A stretch of DNA of 64,000 bases, taken from Chaunax sp. Z400. Taxonomy: Eukaryota; Chordata; Actinopteri; Lophiiformes; Chaunacidae. The stretch lies in contig CM075186.1 of assembly GCA_037577475.1 (NCBI GenBank), forward strand, positions 2,076,001-2,140,000, written 5' to 3'. The position numbers and the translations under genes were made by a program. Positions 1-12,994 of the stretch are shown in pieces. The first letter of the stretch is position 1, and each line of letters starts with the position of its first letter. The notes under the pieces were generated by a model that was not told where the DNA came from, made no database searches, and worked only from the letters and a program-made list of their open reading frames with translations.

Positions 1-53
1 ACGTGCAGGAGGTTTTCATTCATCACCCCCCCTCACCACCCCACAACCCCCCC

Positions 54-79
54 CCTCCTCCTCCTCCTCCTCCTCCTCA
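54..79. repeat. CTC trinucleotide microsatellite
   Basis: Uninterrupted CTC/TCC run after a short C-rich stretch. It creates a proline-rich open frame over the first 100 bases that has no other coding support. Confidence 0.9.
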
Positions 80-885
80 TCCACCACCCATCCAGCCAAA
101 AATAAACAAACTAGACGTTGGCTGCTTCAGCCTCACACCATCATCACAGCTCCACAAAACATTTCTTTGGCAGGTTGTGTTTGTTCTAAATCAACAAGTT
201 GGTGCAATAAAATTGTATAAAATAGGTATACGTGTCATCATCCTGCCGAAAAGACTTTTTCTTATCTCCTGTGATATTACTAAATTCTTATATTCTTCTT
301 TGGACATTTATGTACTCTGGTAAATTACTTTTCCTGAGAGATGTTGGCGTTTCAGTGACCTCATCGTCTCCCGTGGTTACTCTATAATAATAATATCATA
401 ATCTATATAATAACTCTATCTGCTGTCTGGTGATCGAATTCGATGCCTTGATTCAAACATTTTTGAAAAGTTTTGTGGCCCTGCTGTAAAACGCTACAAT
501 AATTTCCAAGTGTTGCTTAAGAGAAATAAAAATACCTGGGGAGATTTTGCCAGAGAGCTTAGAGAGTTCAGGCATCGTGACTGTCACTCAACACCTGCAG
601 GCTCCAGTCGTTGTAAATGAAGAGGGTACCGTGAAAGACGCAGTAAAAGGATGGAAGGAATGAGCTCAGGCTCAGTAAACACGGAGATGAGCTACTGTCA
701 TGTGATATGAGTATCTGTCAGCTACACGCTTCACTCCGCTTGCATGACGTCTCTTAAGAGGCCTGACGCGGATTTTGTTTGGTCCATTGTGGCTGCGGGG
801 ATGTCCGAGCTTAGTGACATCATCAGCACAGTTGTACAGTTGTATGGTCTGTCTTTAGAGACTAAACAGAGACTTCTTTTTAAAT
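80..885. other. No gene seen; unique AT-rich sequence
   Basis: No splice-bounded open frame, RNA gene or clear repeat was recognised. Short frames are interrupted by stops throughout. Confidence 0.5.
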
Positions 886-964
886 ATCTCTCATCCAAGA
901 GGCGTCTTCTCAGTTAGTTTAGTGAAATCTCTTTGGATTACCATGACCTGGATGAGTGAGAATC
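886..964 (+). repeat. Dispersed fish repeat, copy A (forward)
   Basis: Contains the phrases ctctcatccaagaggc and gacctggatgagtgagaatc. These resemble a widespread teleost interspersed repeat that I recall as reading 'cctctcatccaagaggcttcttcag ... gacctggatgactgagaatc'. An inverted copy lies about 330 bp downstream. Confidence 0.6.
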
Positions 965-1290
965 AACACAAATATTCTGTATCTTATTTCTAAAAAAATG
1001 GGTTCTATCATATGTGGCAGCTTATATTTCAGATAACTTAAATTCTTTAAATGCGCAATTCAAGAAAGCAAATGTAGTGGCGCATAAAAAGATGCCTGAT
1101 GAATAAAATATTACAGGAAAAATCAAATAACTTCCATCACATCTTCATTTTTTAGGTAAGAATAATTGTTGCATAGCTAACCTGTTGACCTTCAAGTTTT
1201 TGTGAGTAGTTATAAATTAGAATTTAATTATAGAATAGAAAATTACTTTTTTTTATGAGAGCGAATAAACAGCATCAACTGTGTCTGCAT

Positions 1291-1412
1291 AGATTCTCAC
1301 TCATCCACAGTTCATAGTAATCCTCAAAGGTTGGATAGAAGACGACTGGACTGAGGGAACCTCTTAGATCAGAGGTGAAGCGTCTCCAAAACAAAAACAA
1401 GTCCTGTTGCCT
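1291..1412 (-). repeat. Dispersed fish repeat, copy B (inverted)
   Basis: Reverse complement of the same family as 886-964. Read on the minus strand it gives a gacgcttcacctctgatc block, then taagaggttccctcagtc, and ends in gtggatgagtgagaatc. It faces copy A, so the two could be the arms of one fold-back element. Confidence 0.6.
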
Positions 1413-4400
1413 TTTATTTTGGGGAGCAAATGTCCCAGAAGCGCACACAGAAAAGTACAAAACAATAGAAGTTCTCTTTCTGCGTCCAGTGTGTCAACCT
1501 GAGGGTCCTAACATGATCGTGTACTTACACATGCTTGCAAGTCCCTCTGTGTTTATGCATCAAGGTTGAGGTATTGCAAAACAGGTAAAAACTCCGGGCA
1601 ATGGAATGTGGAAATACAACTCAGCCTGCCGCTATTAATGAAGGTATGCAGGGGTGAGCTGGATCTGGAGCAGAGACAGCGGCTCAAATTATCTCGTGCG
1701 ACAAAAGGAGCAGGAGTCTTATGGGGTGAACTCAATATCCCTCCGACAGCGAATAGGAATCGATCATATTGCTCGTTGGCATGAGACCTGATCTGCCACT
1801 TTTACGCACGACACATTCCCCGGGTGCACGCGTCTGCATAGAAACTAGTTTTAATACACCTGCTGAAAACGGATTAAGTCTGAGGTCAGAGGGCAGCCGA
1901 TGTTTTCCCTCTAAATCATTTACATCACAATGAATGTCGGACACATGTTTACGCGCTGGAAGACAGCTACGCTGTGTAAATCACAGGTCGTTAAAAACTC
2001 ACCCAAGCCTGAGGTATATGATGCCAAAACACAGGAACACGTAGAGACTCCGCTTTCGGAGGGGTCTGTGCATGATCGGTCCCACTTTGTCCAGAGGCCA
2101 TGCACTGTAGCATAAAGCGGTGAGGCTCTCTCTGTTCACATTGGCGGCTGTCCTAACCCTTCCAGATGCACGCAGACCACCGCCTGTTTTCCGCGACGTG
2201 AAGCTGCAGCGCCTTTGCGATCTTCGACCGTGTGAAGTCCATGGTCCCAGCAGCACAGGTGAGACGACCTGAAAGGTGGCTGAGAGCTCCCAAAATGAAA
2301 CTTGAGCGAGGGTCGGACTCGAAAGGTGAATGAGTTCTTGGAGGAAGTGCCTCCTATTCGTCCTTACTTTCACAGCTAATTAGAAATTCCCACTTGCTGC
2401 GCCGTGCAGGTAGGAAACAAACCGAGCTGCTCTTATACAGCAGTGCCAACCCAGTGGATCTGGTTTTGTTCACAGCTTTTGGGACATCTTTCTACTCTTT
2501 GAAGACATCTTTAACTCCACGTTACTAACTTAAAACAGCCAGGTACTCCAATACAGGTAACAAAAGGGCTGCACGCCTCCTCCTCCTCCTCCTCCTCCAG
2601 TATGGATATGCAGGGAATGGGAAGGGCTTCCAGCCTGAGATCAACACGTGTAGTTGTTATAAGAAAACTAAGAGGGACCGAGTGAAGTGGCCTTTTATAG
2701 GCCGAGTTTGGTGCTGCTTGTCGCTTGCAACATTGCCCCATCAGCGGGCTCCACCACAACAGTAAGCCCCATAAAGTCAAGCAGACGAGGAATGACTTTC
2801 CAGCTGGGTGAATCAAAATGACCACTGCATGACTAATAATGACTGATAATTCTCAACTGGCGTCATGATGAATGCGTGTCAGTGAGGCTCTGTCAGTGAC
2901 TCTGATTAACAGTTCAATGTATCAACAAAGCAGCATAAACACAACAATATTAACATTTCTTGGCCCTGAGTCAGGAGCAGATGTTCAGAGTCAGCTGTGA
3001 TTGGACAGAGAAGACGCCCTCTGGTGGCAACACAGGCTTGCGTCCATACTGTGGATGAAAGAGACCAGACTCTAGATCTGAAGTTTGATTCGTTTCTTCC
3101 TTCACCTGCCTTTAACTGTTTGTGGAGGCAGAAATGCTCCGACAGTCCGCCAGGTGTTTTAGGCAGCAGTGAAAAAGGTCTTTGACTGAAGCATCTTCTC
3201 CTCCATCACTGACATTTACAACCTCCTGCCATTCAGTCAGCAGTGCTGCGATCAGTTTAGCATTAATCATATATGAAAGTAGCCCAGATCAGAGTGAAGA
3301 AGATCAGATTCCATGTGATTTGAGCTTTTTTTAAAAACAGGAAAACAGATTTGTGCCATAGAATACAGAGATAAATATCTTATGTATGACGGTCGTCTCT
3401 GCAGAGCAGTTTTAATATGAGTGAAGATAAAAGGCCTTAATGTGTGTGTGACAGTAAAAAGTTAACTAATATTACAGAGCTCCATAACGTAATGTTTTAT
3501 TTTCATTTTAATTACTGGTTAAATCACATTTATTACATTACATTTATTCTATAAAACTTGGAGCGATAATGTGGAGAAACCATCCATCCATCCATCCAGA
3601 GGTGTTAACCCCCTCCCTTTTCTTTTTCTTTTTTTAGTTTATTGACACAACTTACATTACAAACATTTCTTAAAATGTGTCTCTCCGGAGTTAAAACCAT
3701 TCTTCCAAATAATTCTATCCTCATCCTGACCAGACAAAGATCCAAAGGAATCCAGTTTGCTTCTCTCTAAAAATTTTATGGTCTTTGTTCAATTTCTTAT
3801 AGAACACATAAACCATCAATTCAATGTACTTCCAAGAAATGGCATGAAAAACGTGTCGTAATAATGATGGCATAAACTAAAACTACAGACATGAGCTATC
3901 TGAGAGCAGAGACTGCCAGGCTGTTGTTGACCGCGTGAAACCAAACCGCAGAGACCTTTGTTTCAAGACATCCTTGCATTGTGGTTTCAAGGCCTTTTCC
4001 TTCAAAACATGCCCATCAAAATTCCAGATGGATTTTTAGAAATAATGAAAGTCAACACGCGGGCCCAGGGTGACATAAAAAGACGTGTATTTGATGTCTG
4101 CCCCGTAACAGATGGTCTTGTTTGTCTTCAAATGTACATAGCTGGTTGTCGAGGCCTGGGTGGGGATGGTCCCGTTTAGTTTAATTAAAATGTTCAAAGA
4201 GCTTTTTATTAAAGCAGGATCAAGACCAGGGACAGTTTGTGTCGGCCTCATTTGTCGCCCGCCATTGTCGTTACGAACGCACACATTCCTGTGCACGCTA
4301 ACAAACATTATCTGTCTCTCGGTGTCCAGGCCCACAAATAAAAGCGTTAGACACGAGGACACACACAGAGACTCTCAACACACTGTATAGCACTTGGGTG

Positions 4401-5271
4401 GTATGTGGAAGATCTTGTGACACACTGTTTATTTAACTTCAAAAAGCCGAGGCAGGGATGAGAGCATCTGGGTCAGCGAGGACATATCAGTCTGAATAAG
4501 TCATACGCCACAGCTCTGCTGCTGCTGCTTTATGCTGCATTACAGGCCATTGTGTTTGAAATATTTCCTCCTGAGAGGCGGCCGCTCTGCTCCTCGCTCC
4601 GCACTCACCCTCCTCAGTCTCCTCCATTACTTTAACGTCCGTCAGCCAAACTTTTTCAAGATTGCACCATTGTGTTCCCTTTAAAAAAAAAGAAAATGTG
4701 GATCGAATTTTGGCGAGCACGGGATCACATGTCGCACTGTCTTTTTGAATATTATTAAGTGCTCTTGACCATCAGCTAAATAAGAAAACCCGCTGGTTGC
4801 CCGTGTGTTTGCATAGGAGCTGGTTCAGCTGGAAAGAGTGAGAGGGCTGAGATGCAGAGCATGCCAAACCATGGAGTGGCGTCTGGGGCTGGGTCCACCA
4901 CATCTACACTGGGCCCCAGGCTAGAAGGGGAAACGGCTATTATGCACCCCTCTCTCCATCCCCATCAGCCGTCTCCCTCCAACTCTGCTCCTCTGGATCT
5001 TAACACTCAGTTCACCGAGCTCTGGTTTAGTTGTAGAGCATGAGTGAGAGGAAGCAGCTCCAGAGGAAGGATTCAAGGAGGTACACTGAGAGAAAGTGAC
5101 CTTCTAGCCCTGGATGTCAGATGTCTCCTCGTACGTCTAACTGTGGGGTCAGAGGTTAAACCAACTCTACCAGTCCTCCCATCCTGACCGGCAGGTTTGA
5201 CCTCTCCCTCTCTCCTGTTCAGTCCCAGCTGTGGATGGGGAAACACGGTGTGATCTGAGTAATTCCTCGCT
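1413..5271. other. No gene seen; mostly unique sequence
   Basis: Holds a CTC/TCC run at 2576-2599, a CATC run at 3583-3597 and a T-rich stretch near 3617-3640. None of the open frames is bounded by plausible splice sites or resembles a known protein. Confidence 0.5.
2576..2599. repeat. CTC trinucleotide microsatellite
   Basis: Seven to eight perfect CTC units. Confidence 0.9.
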
Positions 5272-5296
5272 GATATATATATAGATATATATATAT
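5272..5296. repeat. AT dinucleotide repeat
   Basis: gatatatatatagatatatatatat-type short run. Confidence 0.8.
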
Positions 5297-5914
5297 GGTA
5301 CCCGGTTGCTGATTTGTGTGCATGTGTGTGTGCATGCAAGCAGATCCTCCAGGCTGGGTCCACGTGTATCCCAGCCTGCTTCTTACTGGCTGATTAGTCC
5401 AGGCTGAAATGCTGCACCATACCTTCTCTATGGAAAGAGACTTGGCCCAGCCAGTGTCTGACCGCTCGGGGGAGATTGTATAAAGTTTCAACTGAAACTC
5501 AAACCTTCAAATGCTAATTTATAATTCTGCTATTTTAAATAGAGCTCGCTTCTTAGCAAGGACGCTAGCCAAACTGTCATGGGTGTTTTCCTGATCAGGC
5601 CAGAGCTCCACGACCGACCGGCGAGGAAAGATCATTTACCCAAATCTGACGGTCTGGGACGTCCCGCCAAAGCTGTAGCCTCTATTCAAGAGCACATTCA
5701 GTGACGAGAAGGCTGAGAGGAAAGAATGGAGTCCGGTTCCAAGTCGGAGAGAATGACTGAGATTAGGAGTTTTTGCTACTGTGCCATGAGTCTAGACCTG
5801 ACTCATGACTACATGAGTGGGACTGTATTTTCACAGCAGACATAGGATATACACTTAGTAAATGGTTTTGTCTTCAGCTCAAACTTAAGATTTACAGGCT
5901 TTTTTTTTACTTAC

Positions 5915-6300
5915 TATTTCATAATTATGAGAAAAGTTATTGTAATTAATCAGTATCTCATAATTATGAGAAAAGGTAGGAGTGCCTCATTATCAGTTTG
6001 TAACAAACTTCAAAATGATGAGATTCCGATCTCATAATTCTCATAATTCTTTTCTCATAATTACAACATAGTAAATCATACTGACAAGATGTTTTCTCAT
6101 AATTCTTAGAACATTTATAATTATGAGACGTCGTAATCATGTGAAGACTTTTTCATAATAATAAGACTTTATTATAATTATAAAACTTTATCATAATTAT
6201 AGGACTTTATCATAATTATAAGACTTTATTATAATTATGAGACTTTTTCATAATTATAGGACTTCATCATAATTATGAGATCTTTTGTCATAATTAAGAG
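5915..6300. repeat. AT-rich dyad minisatellite, about 20-bp period
   Basis: Repeated units of the form actttatcataattataag, each centred on a self-complementary cataattatg core. At least a dozen cores are present. Units vary by substitutions and small indels, so this is an old tandem array. A similar array type is common in fish genomes. Confidence 0.85.
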
Positions 6301-6662
6301 GTAGTAACTCTCTTACAAGATTTATTTCATTCTGTAAATACAACTGCTTCCATAATTTGCTAATGAGCTGGAAGCACAATAAAGTACAAACAGAATATTA
6401 TGTCTGCACACTTCAATTCATGACAATTCACCAGTTCAATATAATCTAATGATGAATTCATTCTTTTTAAAAGCATGTTATGATAAATCTTTAGTTAGCT
6501 TTAGTCTGTTAGCTGTTGTCCAACAGCAACTAAGGGGTTGCCAAATATTTACTTGTAAATACGGCCCCTTTTTTCCCCCTAGTTGATTATCAATCAAAAG
6601 ATGGTGAAATAATGACGATATGTCATTCGCTCCCCACCCTGAGCGTCATGCTAGAGGAAAAT
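6301..6662. other. No gene seen
   Basis: Unique AT-rich spacer between the minisatellite and the transposon-like block. Confidence 0.5.
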
Positions 6663-7320
6663 AGCCGTCTTGTGAATCTGGCCTATTTAGCCTCAGTTTG
6701 CAGAAACACGTGTCCATTGGGATTAGAATGGGACGTCCACAGAGGGGCGTATGCATTGTGTTTTAGGGTCATGTAGTAGACAGTGAAATGCAATAAGGGT
6801 ACATTACTGCTGTTTTGGATGCAGTTTACGGTTTTACCCAAAAACCATAAACTGAAAATGCAAACTTTTGAAAACAGGCTCCAGAGTGTAATCTTTAGAA
6901 AACACCACCATACCGTCACCATGTAAACGGGCACAACACAACTCCACTGAAAACAATGATGTCACAGCCCCGCTTCGCGCATGCCTATTACGGCTCTAGC
7001 CTTATTCACGTACGAATAATCACAACAACAACAAAACAATGTCGGACTGTCCAGTTCTGTTTGTTCTGCTGACTCTTTTGAGTTTATTAACGCTCCTCTA
7101 AAGTAGATTTGCTGCATCACTACTGTAATCTTATTCTGTGGTGTTGACTTTGAAAGGATACACCGCCATCTACTGCCCCTGTATACTACAGTGTTTTTAG
7201 CCATTTTAGCAGATCCTTATGTACAGGATCGTTGAAAACAACAAAACTTTCTAAAAATGCAAAGAAAAAACTTCTCTGTTTTCAGCAAAAACATGGTGTA
7301 AACAAGGCCTTAGTCATTAA
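6663..7320. mobile_element. Non-autonomous DNA-transposon-like block
   Basis: Contains phrases typical of a common teleost hAT-like MITE: catgtaaacgg near 6921, acaccgccatctactg near 7160, and gttttcagcaaaaacatggtgtaaacaaggcc near 7280. The left part carries the matching 'tttgaaaacaggctccagagtg' and 'gaaaacaccaccat' text. No transposase frame is present. The ends are not resolved and family assignment is from recall only. Confidence 0.4.
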
Positions 7321-8227
7321 TTACAGGCATTCTGTAGAAATACGGCTTTACCACGGTCAAACAATCCTACACACGTCTGTTTAGCTGGCCTGAGCCGTGC
7401 TCCAACCCAACAAAAGGTTTTGTGGTAACTATAACAATTTAATTATAATTTCTCACAATGTTAAAGAAAGTTGGGGGAAAGTCCTGGATCTGAAACAAAC
7501 AAACAAACAGATGAATTTTATCACTAAAAAAACAACAACACTGAAGAAGTCTAATGTTACATTAAGAAAATAATTAAACTGCATGCAGTCTCCTTGGTCA
7601 GAGAATGAAACCCAGGCATGCAGCAAAAACAAGCCGTCCTCTCTGCTCTGCTGGCCTGTAATAAAGCCAGAGGATATGAGAAGAAGTCTGCGAACAGACA
7701 GAGTCCATGTCAAGTTGCCACTTTGGATGAGATTTCATGTGAAATGTTAATATCATGACATGTTCCCCATGTCCAGGAGCAACAATCCAACTGGATAATT
7801 ACTGTTTTATTTTCAAAAAGGCAGCTTAGCTATTAAAAAAGGTATTAATAACATATAAATGACATAAAACAGTAAGTTTGAGGTTTATTTTACGACATTC
7901 AGAGGGCTCTCAGCGGTCCAACATGGCCTATCCGTCTCTATATAACCATCTTGCACCATTGATCCCAGTGACTATTGGTCTCATTGGCTGAGAGTTATTT
8001 GTGAACGCTCTGAGCTGCCTCAATAGGCAGGAATATGGATGAGATAACATTGCAAAACTGAATTAGGTATTAACTTTCCTCTCCTTTTGGGTAAACTTTG
8101 CGGACACATCAAATGCATGCTTTAGCGTTGGAGTTTACATACCTGTGAAAGTTAAACAGAGAGCATTGACTCAGGGTGTGGCTCCATATTTGTATCTGAC
8201 CGCAGCTATGGACGGGCACAAGTGCAT

Positions 8228-8230
<3 letters not shown>
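7321..8230. other. No gene seen
   Basis: Unique sequence with one short AAAC run near 7494-7508. No exon-like structure recognised. Confidence 0.5.

Positions 8231-8286
<56 letters not shown>
8231..8286. repeat. CA dinucleotide microsatellite (28 units)
   Basis: Uninterrupted CA run. The poly-Cys/Val frames on the minus strand are translations of this repeat. Confidence 0.97.
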
Positions 8287-8288
<2 letters not shown>

Positions 8289-9168
8289 CAAACCTGTCTC
8301 TGAACAGCTGGGAGTGTTTGCAGTGCGAGCGGGTCGTTGGTTCTCCTCTCTGTCTCACACAATGACCCATGCACTGTCTGTGTTTGCACTGCACCTAGCA
8401 CAAACAGCGCCTGTTTCCGTCCCCTTTTCCATTCAAGCACACTCTGAGGCTCGCTTTTGTGAAGACGCACAAAACACCGGCAAGGCTTGGCCTCAGGTCC
8501 CGCTCTGAAAACGGGGCCAAGTTCATTGAGAAATCAAGTAGAATGTCAGAAATGCACCTGATACATTTCGTTGTTTTCTCTTCTATGGGAATTGATAATA
8601 TTTTGACGTTCCAGTCGGGGTCAAGGAGATATTAGTCGTGCATTATTTAATTTCCATAACAATGGCAGCACCAAGTTCACAAAGCCAGTCGTTGTCCTCG
8701 CTTTCTGCTCAGTTATAGAGAGGTTAATAAAAATCACAGATAAACAATGAACTCCAGGCTGTCTATAAAATGAACAAAGGGCTTTATCAATCTTTGATTG
8801 TCTCAGATCACATCATACGTCACATGTATGCTTCACTTTTATGCCCCCAGTATAACGCGGGGCCTACAGCTATACTGCTCCGTCTGTCTGTCTCTGAACA
8901 TTTATTTTCTGCAGCATAACTCAAAGAGTGTTCAATATTTTTACTTGAAACTCAGCTAACATCTCAGCCATATGCTGGAGAGATGCCCTTTGCTTTTTTA
9001 GAATGTTTTGCAATTTCTATTTTATGTGTTTCCAAGGCAACAACTCGTACCTATTCTTACGAAAAGAGTGAGGTTCCTTTTTGAAGCACGTCTCGTAAAC
9101 TGTTTATTCTTTCCTTGACAAATTCTGTACCAGGAATGTGAAATGTACCTTTTACTCATTATTACAAG
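8287..9168. other. No gene seen
   Basis: Unique sequence. The stretch around 8924-9060 resembles a degraded member of the 'ttcaatatttttacttgaaactcagc' type dispersed repeat, but I could not confirm it. Confidence 0.4.
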
Positions 9169-9215
9169 TTATTATTATTATTATTATTATTAATTAATGA
9201 ATTTATTTATTTATT
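9169..9215. repeat. TTA/TTTA microsatellite
   Basis: ATT run grading into ATTT units. Confidence 0.85.
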
Positions 9216-9560
9216 ATTGCCATTGCATGGCAACAGTTTGGTCTTGGACTGGCCTCAAAAGAGGGGAAAGTTTGTTTCCAGAGCATTAAGAGTGTATCTT
9301 ATAAACTTTACTAATGCTGACATGTGCATGTAGTTTTTATTTGCATGATTTTGATTTATTCATTTCTTCTATATCTTGTATTTATGTAAATAAATTCAGA
9401 GAATATGAAGCTCAGCTTTGCACAAGCATTTTCCTGCTGTTCTAGGCTTCAACACCTCGTTCTCCTCCTGTCCAATCAGAACCAGTCAAGTTGTCCTTTT
9501 AGCCAATCATTTGGAAGATGTCAAACTTTAAACTCACTTTCTCTCTCTCCTGTCCTCCAG

Positions 9561-9659
9561 CTGTCATTTCCTCAACCCACCTCCACCTCTTCACCACCTC
9601 AACCAGGGACACCTGGCCAACCTCCAACCGAACCCTCCCATCAGGAGTTCCTGTCATGA
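9561..9659 (+). CDS. Possible terminal exon, proline/serine-rich (weak)
   Basis: A good acceptor, ctctctctcctgtcctccag, ends at 9560. It is followed by 33 codons open to a TGA at 9657-9659, giving a Pro/Ser/Thr-rich tail with a PQPGTPGQPP core. No poly(A) signal is obvious in the next several hundred bases and no upstream exon in phase was found, so a chance pyrimidine tract before an open frame is equally likely. I do not recognise the peptide. Confidence 0.12.
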   Translation: MSFPQPTSTSSPPQPGTPGQPPTEPSHQEFLS

Positions 9660-9829
9660 AGTCATCCTAACACTAAGATCCTCATCCTCACCACCACCAG
9701 TGTCTACAGGCTCTGGGAGGATGTCTCCTTCAGAAGCACCTGATTCGTCGAATGGCTTCCCTTGGTGATCTACTTCCTGCTGGGCTCTAAGCGCCTGTTT
9801 GTAGTCTCTCCTGATTGGTTGTGTAGGGG

Positions 9830-10070
9830 TGGATCTCAGTCCAAGGAAGTGTTGATTTCATTTTGAGGTGGATCCTGGATTGGATGTGGATTCTGGATCA
9901 CATTTTCTTTTTCTTCAACATTGCAACATAGAGCCTTTTTTTTTTAAAACAACATTTTGCTAATAATAGGCCAGTCAAAACAAAAGTACCAGAACAGGGA
10001 CAAAGCATGATGGTCCTCCACTATAAGAAATTGGATCCAGATCTGGATCATGATCTGGATTTGTTGTGTT
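9830..10070 (+). repeat. Degraded 'ggatccagatctggatc' dispersed repeat
   Basis: Holds the palindromic tggatccagatctggatcat block at about 10031-10050 and a 'cttcaacattgcaacatagag' segment. Both recur in other copies listed here (25210, 35752, 59165). This is one of the most frequent repeat families in the window. Confidence 0.45.
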
Positions 10071-11684
10071 GGGTCACAGTTCATTAACAGAGAGGGGTAG
10101 AGACATGACACCTCCACCTATATGTATCTGAGATGATGCAGATTCAGAGTCATTCAGATGGATGTGAAAGAAGTTCGTTGCAATGATGCAACAGCTGATG
10201 ATGGGAATTGTTACGGGATTTTGCTTCGATAGCCTGGAACTCTTTTCCTGTTGTTCAGGTTTCAGTGACAGTAAGTAGAGGAGGTGGTTTTCCTGCTGAT
10301 GAACCTTCATAATCCATCAGCTGAATTTCTAAAAATGGCTACTCTCAGTCCACCCCATCTCTGCAGATGTCATTCCCCTCCATCCATCCATTCTGTTTAT
10401 CTTCAGCATTGCATTTGGCAGATTGAGGTTTCTGTGCCAATGACCTGATATGTTTGGATATAAGAACGCGGTTTTTGGCTCTGTCAGAGGATCTTTTCCT
10501 TTTACTATCCTGACATCAAACACTGGCTATGTAATATGTAAAGGCCATCTGTGGCCTTCGCTGCTGCTCAGTGATGGCTTGGCAGCTGCAGAGTGAGGCC
10601 TAATGATAGCGGCCTGATAGGCTGCGGTATGAAGAAATAGTACTTTCCTTACAATGCAGCCTTTTTCAGCAGCGCTGACGTGAAATGATATTCAAGCTAC
10701 ATTTGTTGTTGATATAAGGCAGCAATTAACTCAACCAATCATCCTTCAAATCACATTGTGGTGCTTTGGTGTTATGCAATTCTTCTATTTCTCCCTGCAG
10801 GCTTAAAGCACATAAAACCACTGCCAGATTTTAATGTAGCATTTACCAACTTTTATTTCTTTTAATTTATTACACCAGTCATAATAACTCACAAAAAGAA
10901 TCATATGAGAAGTCTGTGACAAATTCTTTATTATTTGGGCCTTTATGTAGATGTTATTGTTGTTAACTGTTAATCAAAACCTGCACATCTGAGATGATTC
11001 CAGTTATTTCTTACTGTACATCAGTCATTTCCCACCTGTGTTTAATTCATCACACAGTTCTTTTAATAACACATCTTTCTGCGCCTTCATATTAGAATTG
11101 ATGTATAATCAGTAATCAGAGGTGTCTCTCCTTCATCCTGCTTGTTTGCTCTGAAAATTTGAACAACTTGTAATTTTTATTAGCTTAAAACGAATGTCAG
11201 TATCAGTGTTGTTTTGAGATGCTGCCACGTTCTACAGCTTGCATTCACACCTACCTGAGATCTGAACCAGAACAGATGTGGTCAGGCAGATCTGGTCCCA
11301 CTGAGTCACGATGCATTTACATGTTGCATTAACATGCTTTTTTTTTCCTTATCTGAAGAAGGTTTCTGGATCCAGATCACATTTTAATACCAGGTGAATA
11401 CCAGGTAATACATGTGAATAACATCTGAGATATTACCTCACCAGACTGACATAAAAACATCTTTTTTTATTTATTTGTCATTCTTTTGGAATCACTTGGG
11501 TTAACTTACTTTTGGACAACAGCTGCAGACATCATTTCTCTTTTCAGCTTGTCCAGTTGTTCATGTTGTTGCCGTGGCAACAGGGGGTGTAGCTTCTGAA
11601 GGGCTGCTGAGAGGAGGGGTGTGTTTGTTTGTGCTTTTGAGTTCAAGTATGAACACCACTGAGTCTTATAAGACGGTCCAAACA
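10071..11684. other. No gene seen; possible conserved element near 10540-10660
   Basis: Largely unique sequence. The GC-richer stretch at 10540-10660 stands out from its AT-rich surroundings and has no repeat signature; a regulatory element is possible but untested. A ttcacacct-containing piece at 11243-11340 resembles a decayed hAT MITE end. Confidence 0.35.
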
Positions 11685-11700
11685 CTGGGGCGTGTCCAGA
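11685..11700 (+). mobile_element. hAT-like terminal motif, isolated
   Basis: ctggggcgtgtccaga matches 15 of 16 bases of the putative terminus at 12995. A G run follows immediately, so only the end motif is recognisable. Confidence 0.3.
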
Positions 11701-11884
11701 GGGGGGGGGGTCCTGGTCCTACATCCTGAATGATCAGGTTGTATAGTCGTTGTGTGTCTTTGAGCTCAGGTGGGTTCACAGTGTCCCGGGTTTCTCAGGC
11801 AGCCTCGGGTTGGGCCTGGCATCGGGCTGCAGTCAAACACAGGTTCTCTTTGTTGTGTCAGCCACACACTGGACTTCGCAGGGG

Positions 11885-11887
<3 letters not shown>

Positions 11888-11981
<94 letters not shown>
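11888..11981. repeat. CA dinucleotide microsatellite (47 units)
   Basis: Uninterrupted CA run. The three overlapping Thr/His-rich + frames and the Cys/Val minus frames are repeat translations. Confidence 0.97.
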
Positions 11982-11983
<2 letters not shown>

Positions 11984-12994
11984 GGAATGTTTGGATGGAT
12001 CCATTACGCAGCCACACACACTGCTTGTTTGTCTGTTTGACCCCACACCAGTATTTCAGACATCTAAATTGGGGAGGGGAGGTTCTTGTACCAGTAGAGG
12101 AGGTGGTATCCAGAAAAAAAAGGAAAGGTTCGTTGGGACAGTTAAGTTGTCCTGGGTCAGGAGGGTCACAGTCAGAATCAAGATGTCATCCTGGAGACAC
12201 TGCACCAACACAGGCTGCAAAAGGCAACCGAATATCAAAAAAAGCTGAACCAAAGCAGAAATGTACCCTTCTGAGGACATGTCTGAGCCCATTTGTCTAT
12301 TAAAACTGTTTCAACTCTTTCCAAGCTTTTTTAAGTACATCAGCCCCACATTATTTGCATGTCCAGACATCACACACTTTATTTCAACTCCCATCCTGCT
12401 CCTGACCTCTGGGAAACTTCTCTTCCTGTGTGTTTGGGTGTGTAAAAGCCCACTTTGTTGTGTCTGAGCACTGAAGCATCCAAGTGAGCAACGACTTCCT
12501 GCGAAAAGTGACTGCTATTTCAACTCCAAGGCGCTGGGCTGCCTGCGGTTTGTCTGTCTGTCTGTCGGTCTGGGTGTCTGCCCTCAAGCTTCCCCTCGGC
12601 GCAAAGAGGAAGAAGACATTTCCGTGGAGACATTAATGTGACAGCCAGAGCTGCCAAACGCAGAGCTCCCTGCCGCAGGCTCGTCTCCGCTGGAACTGCA
12701 AACAGAGAGCATTCTGGGTAAGGTCAAAGGCTACCTTCCTCTGTATGTCTTCTTTACGTCCTCCTCAGTTCCTCCCTCTGTTTGGTGTCATGGTTTTGGG
12801 TAAAGATGACAACAGACAGCAGCCGAGCCATTACCTCAGCTGCCATAGCATGACAATGATATTTTCAGTCAGAGGGTAAACCCCGTTATAAAGTGAAGCT
12901 GCAGAGACATGAAAGCCTTTTTTTATTTTGCTGCAGTAACACTTTTTTTATTAGATGCATTCCTGAAGAAATTAGAGAATGTCTCCATTGTTTA
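11982..12994. other. No gene seen
   Basis: Unique sequence with a short GTCT run at 12549-12566. The GC-richer stretch 12480-12720 has no open frame of note. Confidence 0.45.

Noticed and set aside
11730..12303. Two 170+ codon frames with Thr/His runs
   Set aside because: Created by the CA microsatellite reading through flanking unique DNA.
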